A stretch of DNA of 42,456 nucleotides, taken from assembly GCA_018701175.1 (NCBI GenBank), contig JABIWF010000028.1:1-42456 (forward strand). The letters run 5' to 3'. Position 1 is the stretch's first letter. The number at the start of each line of letters is the position of its first letter. The translations under genes and the position numbers were made by a program. The notes under the pieces were generated by a model, which was not told the origin of the DNA, made no database searches, and saw only the letters and a program-made list of their open reading frames with translations. Of the stretch, positions 1 to 9,183 are shown one piece after another. The DNA is from Methanobacteriota archaeon. Lineage in GTDB: Archaea; Thermoplasmatota; Poseidoniia; Poseidoniales; Poseidoniaceae.

Positions 1-587
1 AACTCTTGATCGAGTTGATGTCTTCCGGCAGTATCCACAATGACAAGGTCGGCAGCAGCACAGGCTGCGAGTCCATTTCTGACAATTGTTGGAGCATCCT
101 TGGTATCTGGCTCGCCGTAGACTTGTACGGTGGAATCCTCGAGGAGTTGCGACAACTGGGCGTAGGCGCCAGGTCGGTGGACGTCAGCTTCGATTACAGC
201 GACACGAAGGCCGTGCTTTCTCCTGTACCATTCTGCAAGTTTAGCAGTCGTCGTAGTTTTACCTTGACCGTAGAGGCCGACCAGAAGAAGTGTAGCTCCA
301 TGCGGTTGAAATTGATGTGCGGGTCCAAGCATTCGGACCAATTCAGTGTAGAGGATGTTCATGGCATGCGTTTGCAGCGTCAGTCCCGGTCGTGGTTCTT
401 CTTCCCGCAGCCGTGCTTCTAATTTTTCGACCAAGTCTTTGGTTTGTCGAACGTTGAAATCTGCCTCTTGCAATGCACGTCGAAGGCTTCGAGTCATTTC
501 TCGAAGTTCTTCCTCATCCAACTTGCGTTTGTTCTTGAGCAACCCGATAGAACGAAAAATACCTCTGGAAAGGCCTTCGAGTGCCAT
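1..587 (-). CDS. srp54: Signal recognition particle 54 kDa protein, N-terminal part (cut by window edge)
   Basis: Binds hydrophobic signal sequences with 7S RNA and delivers ribosomes to the SRP receptor at the membrane. Translating the minus strand from the ATG at 587 gives about 195 residues. They cover the helical N domain (start MALEGLSRGIFRSIG) and the start of the G domain. Visible GTPase motifs are G1 (GLYGQGKTTTTAKLA), the DVHRPGAYAQL segment and G3 (VDTAGRH). The EEEPRPG linker and RPGAY motif fit SRP54 rather than its receptor FtsY. The rest of the G domain and the M domain lie outside the window. It follows a Get3-type gene on the same strand after 41 bases, so co-transcription is likely. 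A GGGA stretch sits just before the start but is a weak ribosome site. Confidence 0.93.
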   Translation of the reverse strand, partial: MALEGLSRGIFRSIGLLKNKRKLDEEELREMTRSLRRALQEADFNVRQTKDLVEKLEARLREEEPRPGLTLQTHAMNILYTELVRMLGPAHQFQPHGATLLLVGLYGQGKTTTTAKLAEWYRRKHGLRVAVIEADVHRPGAYAQLSQLLEDSTVQVYGEPDTKDAPTIVRNGLAACAAADLVIVDTAGRHQLDQE

Positions 588-628
588 GTGTTCCCGTAAC
601 GGCTATCCCATTTCAACCCACCCATCAA

Positions 629-1900
629 TCAAGATGAGTTCTCGCTCTGTGTAAGAGGTATGTCGAGTTGCAAAACATCGTTCTCAAGTTTGGCTTTGAC
701 TTGACTTGCTTTGGTTGGTACGGATGTCTCGACTTCTCGTTCTCTTCCGTTGAGTCCGACGTAAAGGATTCCTTCATTGCTACGAAGCGAAAGTTCATCT
801 CGGTTGATGCCGGGATAGTGAAGGTGAATGCGCTCAATATCACCGAGAATTTCACGCTTCATACCTCGATGTATAGAATGTTCGAGTTCGCTGCCAATAA
901 AGTGAGGACCAAGCGAATCATCCAGTTGTTTGACTTTACCGTACAACCTGTTACCAACGTTACGCAACTGTTCAAGTCCAACCACTTCGTCATCGAGCAA
1001 TTCCATTGTGGCTATGTCGACCGTTTCCAATTGTGAACTCAGTTCTTCAATTCGAGCGAGCTCGGATTGTCGCCGGTTCATCAAAAACGGATGCTCAAAT
1101 TCTGGCGTCACTCGATTGACAAGGCAGTTTGGAACCGGAAGTTCATATTCGCATAGCGATTGATGTGCTCGCAACGTTTCATTGATCCCCATACGTTCGG
1201 GAATTGTTACGAGGGTGAACGATGTGATGTCTGGGTTTGAAAGAACTCTGCGTACATGCAACACACGTCGCCTGAACCGTTCGAGTTCCTCCTTCATAGA
1301 ATCGCTTTCCTTACGCCCAAACAACATTGAGCGGAGACCTCCTGAAACGCGCATCATTCGAATGATTTTGTCGGACCAATTTTCGATTAACTCGGGAAGT
1401 GAGAGGAATCGAAGTGTGTGGCCAGTTGGTGCGGTATCAAACACGATGACGTCCCAAGTAGGGTCCTCTACATGCCGCAGTAACTCATCAAAGGCCAGTG
1501 CCTCGTCCAGTCCAGGGATGACCATGTCTGAGGCTTGGACCTCTGAGCGCATCTCATCCATTTCCTGCTTTGCGTTGGGATCAAGCATCATGCTCAAACT
1601 TCCAAGGCCACCCATTCCTCCACTCGAACCCATACCGTTCATCATATCGCCAAGTTTTGGCAAGACGGCAGAAATTTTTGATTCAGGATCCATTTCCAAA
1701 CCGAAAAGCCCGTCTACGCCATCGACAGGTGTTGGTTCGGAACCGATTTCAACACCTAAGGAATCTGATGTAGAGTGAGCAGGGTCGCTTGATACAAGAA
1801 GCACACGCAGTCCTGAATCAGCAAGCCAGACCGCTGTCGCTGCAGAAGTTGTTGTTTTACCAACCCCACCTTTTCCACCAAATAACAAAAGCCGTGCCAT
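629..1900 (-). CDS. Get3/ArsA-type ATPase with C-terminal Hsp20-like domain
   Basis: A 423-residue dimeric ATPase of the ArsA/TRC40/Get3 family, which in archaea and eukaryotes hands tail-anchored membrane proteins to the membrane. The deviant Walker A with signature lysine (GGKGGVGKTTT, residues 8-18) and the switch motif DTAPTGHTLRFLSLP (from residue 155) are intact. A Met/Gly-rich segment at about residues 86-105 lies where family members form the hydrophobic groove. The last ~45 residues resemble the Hsp20-like domain found at the end of many prokaryotic ArsA homologues. I chose the ATG at 1900 because the P-loop strand begins there; a longer frame reaches 1984 but adds 28 residues unlike the family. 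An arsenite pump subunit is the alternative, but no arsenic genes are nearby and SRP54 is, so protein targeting is favoured. Confidence 0.9.
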   Translation of the reverse strand: MARLLLFGGKGGVGKTTTSAATAVWLADSGLRVLLVSSDPAHSTSDSLGVEIGSEPTPVDGVDGLFGLEMDPESKISAVLPKLGDMMNGMGSSGGMGGLGSLSMMLDPNAKQEMDEMRSEVQASDMVIPGLDEALAFDELLRHVEDPTWDVIVFDTAPTGHTLRFLSLPELIENWSDKIIRMMRVSGGLRSMLFGRKESDSMKEELERFRRRVLHVRRVLSNPDITSFTLVTIPERMGINETLRAHQSLCEYELPVPNCLVNRVTPEFEHPFLMNRRQSELARIEELSSQLETVDIATMELLDDEVVGLEQLRNVGNRLYGKVKQLDDSLGPHFIGSELEHSIHRGMKREILGDIERIHLHYPGINRDELSLRSNEGILYVGLNGREREVETSVPTKASQVKAKLENDVLQLDIPLTQSENSS

Positions 1901-1989
1901 AACTTCCCCAATGTGAGGTAGTCCTTGAATCCAACGCCTACACCTCAACGATGCAACGACTTGATGAATGAAAACGCAACCCACCGGTT

Positions 1990-2778
1990 ATGGCCTCGGA
2001 GTTCTTGTTGTTCCAAATGGCCAGTGTGTCTGCATTGGTCGGCATGACACTTGGATGGCGCGGAGTGATGACACGTTATTCGGGGTTCTATGACTTGCCA
2101 ACCGCATGGAGCAATGTTTTTTGGGGTATTTTGGTCGGTGGATTATACGGCTCCATGACGCACAATTTCATTGTCATCCCCTATATCGACCAGTTGCTTG
2201 TCGATGAACAAGCAGCGGTTGTAAACCCTCTTAATCTTCTGATATTATGCCTGCTCGCATCCGTAGCGGTTCATCTTTTGCTCCGTAGAGACCGGGTACG
2301 AAAGGGAAGTTCGCAGACGACAAGTGGTTGGGCTTTGGGTCTGGCTATCGGAGGAATGATGGCCATGGTATTGATACTGGTGAGTCTAAAGTCTGCCGAT
2401 ATGAGTTTACGTCTTGTGGTGACCGTTCTTTGTTTAGCTTTGTTTGGACCACGATGTGAGGCATTGATTTGTTCGTTCCAAGGGCACTTGATGCTCCGAG
2501 GACGACGTTGGGGAGCGGTCCTTCGAGGTGCGTTTTGGAGATGTGCCTATGTCGTGATGTTTGCGTTTGCTTTGGTCAACGTATCTGCATGGATTTTCAT
2601 CATTCCTGCCGCACTTGTTTTCAACCGGTACTCTGAATCTTGGATTTGGGAATCGATACCGAAAGAAGGGAAGAAACGCTTGCGAAAGATTTGGGCTCGG
2701 AACGCCAGAGATGCTCAAATCAAGCAAGAACAAGACGCAACGTCGCAAGACATCGGCGGTACTGATGCAGAGGAGTAG
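1990..2778 (+). CDS. Multi-pass membrane protein of unknown function
   Basis: I do not recognise this 262-residue protein. It has about six or seven hydrophobic helices: residues ~8-25, 42-60, 78-97, 113-133, 140-155, and a long stretch near 188-215. It ends in a charged cytoplasmic-looking tail rich in Lys, Arg, Glu and Gln. It starts 89 bases from the Get3-type gene and diverges from it. The first ATG is at 1990; a second in-frame ATG at 2020 would still keep the first helix. No motif points to a substrate. Downstream is the zinc-ribbon transglutaminase gene on the same strand after a gap of about 125 bases that includes a pyrimidine-rich tract, so it may be its own transcription unit. Confidence 0.75.
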   Translation: MASEFLLFQMASVSALVGMTLGWRGVMTRYSGFYDLPTAWSNVFWGILVGGLYGSMTHNFIVIPYIDQLLVDEQAAVVNPLNLLILCLLASVAVHLLLRRDRVRKGSSQTTSGWALGLAIGGMMAMVLILVSLKSADMSLRLVVTVLCLALFGPRCEALICSFQGHLMLRGRRWGAVLRGAFWRCAYVVMFAFALVNVSAWIFIIPAALVFNRYSESWIWESIPKEGKKRLRKIWARNARDAQIKQEQDATSQDIGGTDAEE

Positions 2779-2807
2779 ATGTAAATATTTACTTACTTAA
2801 TTCATTA

Positions 2808-2832
2808 CTCTTTATTTTCACCCTTTTCCTTG
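2808..2832 (+). terminator. Possible T-rich archaeal terminator
   Basis: The gap between 2778 and 2905 holds a run rich in T and C (TTTATTTTC then CCCTTTTCCTT). Archaeal transcription commonly ends at oligo-T tracts without a hairpin. The same gap has a palindromic AAATATTT at 2783-2790 that could be a TATA element for the downstream gene. Both calls rest on composition alone. Confidence 0.25.
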
Positions 2833-2904
2833 TTCCATTGCAAATAAGCATTGCCGGGGTTTTCCGCACACAAGCGTTATACAACGTCGGCCAAACCAAC
2901 CGTC

Positions 2905-4512
2905 ATGGGTACCTGCCCCTACTGTCAAAGTGTGACCTATACGGGTGACACCATTTGCTATTCATGCGGCAGGATTCTTGCCAGCATGCGTTCGAACAAG
3001 TTCGCAATGGAGCAGCAATTCCACAAGGGCAGCCTTGACACGACGTACAAAATGACCAAAAGTCCGACAGCCGGTGGTGTCGTTCAAACCCATACTGGAC
3101 GCCGCGTCGATATCATGAAAAACCGTAGAAATAAAACTCGTCATCTGGTTTTGCTGGTACTGGTTACGTTCATCATGTTGGCTCCGCAAGTGAGGGAAAA
3201 TGTGTTTGAAAAATGGGCGCCAGGGCTCAAAGAATACATCATGCTCCTCCCAGCAGAATTTCATATCTATCCGAATGAAGCGGTTTTCACACTTGACAGA
3301 ACCATTGAGTTTGTCAACGCAGATCAACCCGGATGGGCGTATGAAGACCTCTTGATTCCTTTGGATGTAGAATCTCTGGTAGGAGAAAGTTCTGATTTCA
3401 AATATACAAATGGGGACTCCCCCCGTCCTACTGAAACTCTACAGGAATTAATCGCAGTGAATGTGGTGCTAAAATCGAATGATCAGGCTGTAGACGATTT
3501 CATAGAAATACCGATTAACGGTTCTACCTTATCGTATGCTGACCGTATTACGACTTCGAAGGGCCACCATGTCTGGTGGCCAGGATTCGATGCGAGCGAT
3601 AATCAATCGTGCAGAGTCTCGCAGTGTGTTAAGATTGAATTGGACCTTAGCCCGGGAGAAAGAGTCATTTTTTCCTTCCAAGCAACTGTCAAAAGCACAT
3701 CATATTCTTGGTGGGACAAGTCTGCAAGGGTCGATTCTCGTATTGCTGGAATCGATGATGGAATTAACCTCGAAAACAGTGGGACATTTGAAGACTTGAT
3801 GTCTCGAAATGACGGTAACAAGTCTCGTGACTTTACAGATGCCACCTGGTTTGACCGTGGAAACAGGGATGGTGTTTACCATGGATATGCGATTAACTCT
3901 CAAAACGAGCTCGTGACTCAAACTGCCGCACTTATCAGTGCAAGTCTTCCTGATAATCAAAAGGATAATGCCTACGCATATTCAAGGGCAGCCTTTGATT
4001 ATCTTCATGAATATGTATCGTACGATAAAAACGCTCCATTGACCGCCCGGAGTGGCCCCGAATGTCTTGAAGCGAAGACCGGAGATTGTGACGAGCAAAC
4101 CAACGCCTTCCTCTCGCTTTTGAGGGTCAAGAATATACCTGGATGGTATGTATTTGGTGCTTTAGCAGATATGGAATACAACGTATGGGAAGGCCACGGG
4201 TGGGGTTACATTCAACTTCCAATGAGTGATTCATGGTGTGAATCCAGAGATATTTCTTTGAATTCATGCTTTGTTGATGCATCCGTCGATGTTGTCAACA
4301 ACAAGTGGCTACTTCACACCCCGAATGCGTATATTTCTTGGATTGAACAACCTGGCAGCACCGGTACATTGGTCAATAATTATTACTCACCAGGACAATT
4401 TTCAAAGTACAAAGATACAGTTCGAATGCCGCCGATGTACACCACTCTCGGGGAAGTAGACCTCATTGGCGGAAAATATCAGGTGAAAATCCTTGCAGAG
4501 GACCTTGGGTGA
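2905..4512 (+). CDS. Zinc-ribbon, single-TM, extracytoplasmic transglutaminase-like protein
   Basis: A 535-residue protein with three parts. Residues 4-21 form a Cys4 zinc ribbon (CPYC then CYSCG). Residues about 79-96 form one membrane helix after a basic stretch, so the ribbon faces the cytoplasm and the rest lies outside. The C-terminal half is a transglutaminase/protease core: Cys395 in TGDCDEQTNAF, His431 in WEGHGWGYIQ, and a plausible Asp458 in CFVDAS. Such domains act as cysteine proteases, amidases or crosslinkers; the substrate here cannot be told. Residues ~110-370 look like a beta-rich extracellular region without a recognised family. A TTG 54 bases upstream could extend the frame to 2851, but the ATG at 2905 begins directly at the ribbon. 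The stop overlaps the ribosome site of trkA, so the two are probably co-transcribed. Confidence 0.82.
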   Translation: MGTCPYCQSVTYTGDTICYSCGRILASMRSNKFAMEQQFHKGSLDTTYKMTKSPTAGGVVQTHTGRRVDIMKNRRNKTRHLVLLVLVTFIMLAPQVRENVFEKWAPGLKEYIMLLPAEFHIYPNEAVFTLDRTIEFVNADQPGWAYEDLLIPLDVESLVGESSDFKYTNGDSPRPTETLQELIAVNVVLKSNDQAVDDFIEIPINGSTLSYADRITTSKGHHVWWPGFDASDNQSCRVSQCVKIELDLSPGERVIFSFQATVKSTSYSWWDKSARVDSRIAGIDDGINLENSGTFEDLMSRNDGNKSRDFTDATWFDRGNRDGVYHGYAINSQNELVTQTAALISASLPDNQKDNAYAYSRAAFDYLHEYVSYDKNAPLTARSGPECLEAKTGDCDEQTNAFLSLLRVKNIPGWYVFGALADMEYNVWEGHGWGYIQLPMSDSWCESRDISLNSCFVDASVDVVNNKWLLHTPNAYISWIEQPGSTGTLVNNYYSPGQFSKYKDTVRMPPMYTTLGEVDLIGGKYQVKILAEDLG

Positions 4513-4516
4513 TATT

Positions 4517-5935
4517 ATGCGAATAATTATTGGCGGCGCAGGAAGAGTAGGTACGGACATGGCTCGTGCATTGCGAGCTGAAGACATGGATGTTGTTCTT
4601 GTCGACTCCGATTCTCGAGCAGTCAAGAACGCTCAAAATCTCGATGTACTTGTCATCCATGGTGACTTGACCACCCGTGAGAAACTCCATGAGGCGGGTA
4701 TTGGAGAGGCATCAGTTTTCGTTGCTGCAACTAATTCTGATGAACGTAACTTGCTTGCATGCGCACTTGCTGAACATGCTCACAACGAACTTGCTGGCCC
4801 GAAGGCCAAGCCATTGCTTTCCATTTGCCGTGTTCGAAACATGAACTACATTAACGAGCAAAACGCTGGGAAACTTCAGGCATGGGCGAAGGTGAACTAT
4901 GTCGTTAATCCGCTTGAGGGAGCAATTCGACGGCTTCACTCTGGTTTGCGTTCGTCTGCAATTGAAGAAGTCGTTCCTTTCGGTCACGATGCTTTCATTA
5001 TTGAACTGGACGTTACCGCCGAAGCTACACAAGTTGTCTTCCAAAAACTGGGCGAGGCTTCGCAAAAAATTGAGGGTGGTATGCCTCTCATCGTTGGATT
5101 GAAGCGTGAGGGTGAGAAAAGCCTCGTACCAGATGGAGACTTCATGCTGATGCCAAACGACCGAATCGCGGTGGCAACAACGGGACTTTCGAGTTTCAAT
5201 CGAATTCTGAACATTTTTGGTCACGAGGCTACTGATTTTCCAGCTCAGCCACGTGTTGCTGTCATCGGTGCAAACAAAATTGGTCAACGGATTGCTGACG
5301 ATTGGCTAGAATCTGGTGCATCAGTAACCGTTATTGAGCGGGATTTGCAGGTAGCAAACTCCTTTTCAGGAACAAACATTGGTTCTCACCCGAATCTCGA
5401 AGTCATCCATGGCGATCACCTCGACCGCGACATTCTCACTGAAATTGGAATTTCTGAGCATCACATTGCCATTGCAGCACTTGAAGATGATTTGGCGAGC
5501 ATTGCTGCGGCCTTGCTTGCCAGCGATATGGGTGTACAACGAACTGGCCTTCTGCTGTACGACGCTGACTTAGTGAAGGTTACTCAGAGAATGGGAATCA
5601 CATTTGCAGTCGATAGAAAGCGGGTGGCAGTGGATAACATGCTCGCCCAAATACACACTAAAACCGCAGGTGGATACGCAATATTATCGAATATACCAAA
5701 CATCATTGGGGTGAGTATGCTGGTTTCAGATCAAGCAAGATTTTCTGGTAAGCGGATTCTTGAAGCATCCTTCCCTGAATGGATGCGTATTGCCTTCATA
5801 CAACGTCAAAACACGAGCGGTATTTGGGAATCACTCCGCCCCTCTCCGGACAAAACTTTGCTGGTCGATGACCGATTAATCATCTTCTGCAGTCCTGATC
5901 GGGTCGCTGACCTCCAAAAACGGTTCAAGGTGTGA
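4517..5935 (+). CDS. trkA: Trk potassium uptake regulator TrkA
   Basis: A 472-residue cytoplasmic, nucleotide-binding gating subunit of the Trk/Ktr potassium transporter. It has the full-length double layout: RCK-N (Rossmann, IIIGGAGRVGTDMA at residues 3-16) and RCK-C, then a second RCK-N (VAVIGANKIGQRI, about 246-258) and RCK-C to the end. The first loop keeps the GxGxxG pattern; the second reads GANKIG and lacks the middle glycine, so the two sites may differ in NAD/ATP binding. The ATG at 4517 is chosen because GGTGAT (4508-4513) sits just upstream and because the Rossmann strand begins there. It follows the transglutaminase gene by 4 bases and precedes trkH by 2 bases, so this is an operon. 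Confidence 0.94.
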   Translation: MRIIIGGAGRVGTDMARALRAEDMDVVLVDSDSRAVKNAQNLDVLVIHGDLTTREKLHEAGIGEASVFVAATNSDERNLLACALAEHAHNELAGPKAKPLLSICRVRNMNYINEQNAGKLQAWAKVNYVVNPLEGAIRRLHSGLRSSAIEEVVPFGHDAFIIELDVTAEATQVVFQKLGEASQKIEGGMPLIVGLKREGEKSLVPDGDFMLMPNDRIAVATTGLSSFNRILNIFGHEATDFPAQPRVAVIGANKIGQRIADDWLESGASVTVIERDLQVANSFSGTNIGSHPNLEVIHGDHLDRDILTEIGISEHHIAIAALEDDLASIAAALLASDMGVQRTGLLLYDADLVKVTQRMGITFAVDRKRVAVDNMLAQIHTKTAGGYAILSNIPNIIGVSMLVSDQARFSGKRILEASFPEWMRIAFIQRQNTSGIWESLRPSPDKTLLVDDRLIIFCSPDRVADLQKRFKV

Positions 5936-5937
5936 TT

Positions 5938-7584
5938 ATGCGTTTCGATGTGCTGAACCTCATACTTGGTTGGACGCTTATTGCGCTGACGTTGCCTCTG
6001 GTTCTGTGCGGACTGCTAACCGTATGGTTGGACGATTGGCAGTTGGCAATGTATTCATTTGCTATACCCGCAGGTCTTTCTACGTTACTTGGCACTCTCA
6101 TGCTTAGTCTCGGAACTCGTACCGATACGACAGAACGTCTTCGTGACCGTGAAGCATTTGCTGCGGTAGCACTTGTTTGGCCAATCGCAGTACTCATCGG
6201 TGCTCTTCCTTTTTGGCTTGGCGGAATGTTTGTTGGCCCATTTACACCAGATGCACTAATGATTGACATTCTTCGCGGTGGAGTTAACTCATGGTTTGAA
6301 TCGATGTCAGGCTTCACTACCACGGGTGCGACGATTATATCTCACAGTATGAGCCCGAATTGCATTCCAGGAACAACACTTGATTGTATTTATGCCCAAC
6401 CCCGAGGCTTACTGATCTGGCGGTCACTCACGCAATGGTTTGGAGGGATGGGTATCATTATGCTTGGTATGATGATTTTGTCGAGAGTCATTGGTGGAGG
6501 AATGGCACTTGCCCGAGCTGAATTGACAGGTCCTTCTCTCTCACGACTTCGCCCTAAATTAAAACAGACTGCTATTGCTTTGTGGGGTCTGTACATCACC
6601 CTTACCTTGTTGGAGTTTTCATTGCTTTACTTCACGGGTGCTATGGATCTGTTTGATTCTGTGAACCATGCACTGACAACGATGCCCTCAGGTGGCTTTT
6701 CCACTCGTGATTCGAGCATAGGATTTTACGACTCTTTCCTCGTTGAGTCAATAATTATTATTTTTATGTTACTTGCTGGAGTAAATTTTACCCTGCTGTG
6801 GTTTATTCGTGAAGGCGACTACAAACGTGCCTTTGGTGACGAGGAGTTTCGTAATTATTTGACCTATGTACTTGTTGCATTTTCTGCTATTTTCATAGCA
6901 CTGATTGCCTCTGGATATTCGATTACGAACGCATTTAGAGATGGTTTGTTTCAAGTTGTTTCCTTCGCAACATCAACCGGTTTCACATCGAGCAACTATA
7001 TGGACGGTTCTTGGCCTCTGGTAGCGCATCTTATTCTCTTCATACTGATGGTTGTAGGAGCAAGTGCTGGTTCGACAAGTGGTGGGTTGAAGTTACTACG
7101 CATCAACCTCGCTTTCAAAGTGGCAATGCGAGAACTTGTTCGAATTGCTCAACCCCGAAAAGTGGAACAAATTCGAATGAACGGTGAGGTTGTCGAACAA
7201 AACCAAATCGGGCTTATTGTGGGAATGCTGTTTGTATGGGTGGGACTCTTCTTCCTCTCAAGTTTAATATTGGCTATTTTCATGCCAAACGATTCTTTTG
7301 AAAGTGTAACCATGGTTGTCGCTTCATCGCTTGGAAACACTGGCCCGACACTCGGTGATTTCGGCCCTTCCGAGACATGGGAAAGCATGAATTCTGGTGC
7401 ACTTATTGTCACTTCCATTTTAATGTGGTTTGGTCGACTCGAATTGCTCACAGCAGTTATTTTGATGCATCCCCGCACGTGGCGAAGAGAGAAGAGGGTT
7501 CATTCAGACAGGTCTGCAATAGCACTGTTTAGAAGGCTAATTGAAGAGAAAGAAGAAAGAAGTTCTGAAGACGATTCAAAATAA
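5938..7584 (+). CDS. trkH: Trk potassium transporter membrane subunit TrkH
   Basis: The 548-residue potassium-translocating subunit that pairs with TrkA. All four pore-loop filter segments are visible in order: SGFTTTGAT (about residue 123), MPSGGFSTR (about 247), TSTGFTSS (about 343) and LGNTGPT (about 468). Each carries the central glycine that lines the filter. Hydrophobic helices fill the rest, with a charged C-terminal tail. The start ATG at 5938 follows AAGGTG at 5927-5932; an in-frame GTG six bases earlier overlaps the trkA stop and is less likely. The 3' end overlaps the end of the convergent rfcL gene by nine bases. Confidence 0.95.
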   Translation: MRFDVLNLILGWTLIALTLPLVLCGLLTVWLDDWQLAMYSFAIPAGLSTLLGTLMLSLGTRTDTTERLRDREAFAAVALVWPIAVLIGALPFWLGGMFVGPFTPDALMIDILRGGVNSWFESMSGFTTTGATIISHSMSPNCIPGTTLDCIYAQPRGLLIWRSLTQWFGGMGIIMLGMMILSRVIGGGMALARAELTGPSLSRLRPKLKQTAIALWGLYITLTLLEFSLLYFTGAMDLFDSVNHALTTMPSGGFSTRDSSIGFYDSFLVESIIIIFMLLAGVNFTLLWFIREGDYKRAFGDEEFRNYLTYVLVAFSAIFIALIASGYSITNAFRDGLFQVVSFATSTGFTSSNYMDGSWPLVAHLILFILMVVGASAGSTSGGLKLLRINLAFKVAMRELVRIAQPRKVEQIRMNGEVVEQNQIGLIVGMLFVWVGLFFLSSLILAIFMPNDSFESVTMVVASSLGNTGPTLGDFGPSETWESMNSGALIVTSILMWFGRLELLTAVILMHPRTWRREKRVHSDRSAIALFRRLIEEKEERSSEDDSK

Positions 7585-9117
7585 TTTCATTTGCCCAGGA
7601 GGCGAACTTGAATCGTCATTTTCTTCATCCACTTGCTCTTTAACCTCAAGTTCAGGCTCTGGTTCGGACTCGATTGGTTGAAATTCTTTACTGCTCAAAA
7701 GTTGTTCATAGACTTCATCGTACTCCGACATCATTTTCTTTGTCGCCCTACGGGTAAGTGGAAGCCCAGCAAGTGAGGCATGCTCTTCACTGGTAAATCC
7801 AAATTTGAACGATAGAGCGAAGTCTTGTGAATCTCCTAGCACGGGTGAATCCTTCAGCATTGCAGTCAAGAGAGGTAGCATTTCGTCTCGCAATGCAGCG
7901 TTACTCATTCCTGTTTGTTCGCTGAGTCTCTTCAATATTGAAGGTCTGGTCCTCGAGGAGCCTCTACGAAGGAAGTTTGGATAGGACGGATATATTCGTG
8001 ATTCAAACGGTACAGTATTCGTGACCGAAGCGGATAGACTTGCCAGTTGTCCACTCCAGTACCAAGATCGATGAGCAGTGCTTCGAAACTGCCCCATGTA
8101 CATTTTGGAAGCAAGTGAAAGACTCCGATTACCTCGTTGAATCGATTCCTTCCGAGGGAATAAAGACGAATTATTCCAGTGAATCCAGTTGATCATATCC
8201 GGTGGAGTTTTTTCTATAGAGCGGCCAATTCGAACTGCTTCGTGTGCATCGTTGGAGCGATACAATTTGTCGAGGCCGGGGAACACGCCCTCCGATGTAT
8301 CTCGACGGCCAGCGTACGCTTGGCTGTCAACCATTTCCTTGGTGATTGCACCATCCGCTGTGGAAGAGAGAACCTGCAGGTCTCGAACAAGTGCTCGCAA
8401 GTCTCCTGGATTCGATGCAACCAATGCTTCGATGGCTGCATCATCGAACTTGAGTTGTTCCTCACGCAAAACACGGCGAGCAATACGCCGCAATGCTTCG
8501 TTGCTGGCACGGTCGAACGTAATGGTTTGAAGGTGGCGAGTGAAGCGATCTCGAGTCGAACTCCATGAAGAGCCACTGCCCCAAAGTCCCATGATCTCAT
8601 TGCAAGCAAGAATAACCGGCTGACGGGTTTCAGCCAGCAGGCTAAGCAACTCTGCCTTACCACCTGAGTCGCCCTTCAGCGTGACTGAATTGCCCTTGGA
8701 ATCTTCCCCCTGCATCGCATTTTCGATGCGGCTTTGACTGACCTTTCGAAGACCGCCTGAAAGATGGTCGACTTCATCAATCAGTACGAGCGTACGTTGC
8801 TTCTTGATATTTGGATTGTGAAACAACGACCTGTGGGTCGACCCATGCGTCGCTACTTTGCGGATAGCCGCAGCGTTACGAGCATCCGATGCGTTCAATT
8901 CGATGACGTTCCATCCCATGTCTTGGGCAATGGCACGTGCCACAGAGGTTTTTCCAACACCCGGTGGTCCTACAAGCAGCAAGGCTTTCTTTCGAGGCAT
9001 ACCACTCTGCCATTCATCAAGCCAAGAACGAATCTTTCTTCGTTGTACTTCATTACCTTCGAGTTGGCGTTCGGACGATGGGCGGTGACGCTCTGTCCAA
9101 TCACTCACCGCAGCCAT
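7576..9117 (-). CDS. rfcL: Replication factor C large subunit
   Basis: A 513-residue subunit of the clamp loader that opens PCNA and places it on primed DNA. The AAA+ module shows Walker A (GPPGVGKT, residues 50-57), Walker B (LVLIDEVD, about 110-117) and the RFC-type lid. A helical collar domain follows. The acidic, proline-rich tail ends in GQMKLF, which fits a C-terminal PCNA-interacting peptide. The start at 9117 gives MAAVSDWTERHRP, matching the family's opening W-x-E-K/R-Y/H-R-P motif. It lies 66 bases downstream of glyS on the same strand. The small RFC subunit is not in the window. Confidence 0.93.
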   Translation of the reverse strand: MAAVSDWTERHRPSSERQLEGNEVQRRKIRSWLDEWQSGMPRKKALLLVGPPGVGKTSVARAIAQDMGWNVIELNASDARNAAAIRKVATHGSTHRSLFHNPNIKKQRTLVLIDEVDHLSGGLRKVSQSRIENAMQGEDSKGNSVTLKGDSGGKAELLSLLAETRQPVILACNEIMGLWGSGSSWSSTRDRFTRHLQTITFDRASNEALRRIARRVLREEQLKFDDAAIEALVASNPGDLRALVRDLQVLSSTADGAITKEMVDSQAYAGRRDTSEGVFPGLDKLYRSNDAHEAVRIGRSIEKTPPDMINWIHWNNSSLFPRKESIQRGNRSLSLASKMYMGQFRSTAHRSWYWSGQLASLSASVTNTVPFESRIYPSYPNFLRRGSSRTRPSILKRLSEQTGMSNAALRDEMLPLLTAMLKDSPVLGDSQDFALSFKFGFTSEEHASLAGLPLTRRATKKMMSEYDEVYEQLLSSKEFQPIESEPEPELEVKEQVDEENDDSSSPPGQMKLF

Positions 9118-9183
9118 AGTTCAACGATATTTCCGAGGGTTCTTCAACCTTCACTGTAGGCAGACACTTGGAGTACCTTTGAC

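Noticed and set aside
1182-1778. Long open frame opposite the Get3-type gene
   Set aside because: Its protein is Ser/Arg/Pro-rich and matches no family, and the opposite strand encodes a clear ATPase with all motifs.
2851-2904. TTG start for the transglutaminase-like protein
   Set aside because: No ribosome site, and the added residues carry no feature; the ATG at 2905 begins at the zinc ribbon. It cannot be fully excluded.
4712-5287. 191-codon frame opposite trkA
   Set aside because: No ribosome site or family features; trkA is certain on the other strand.
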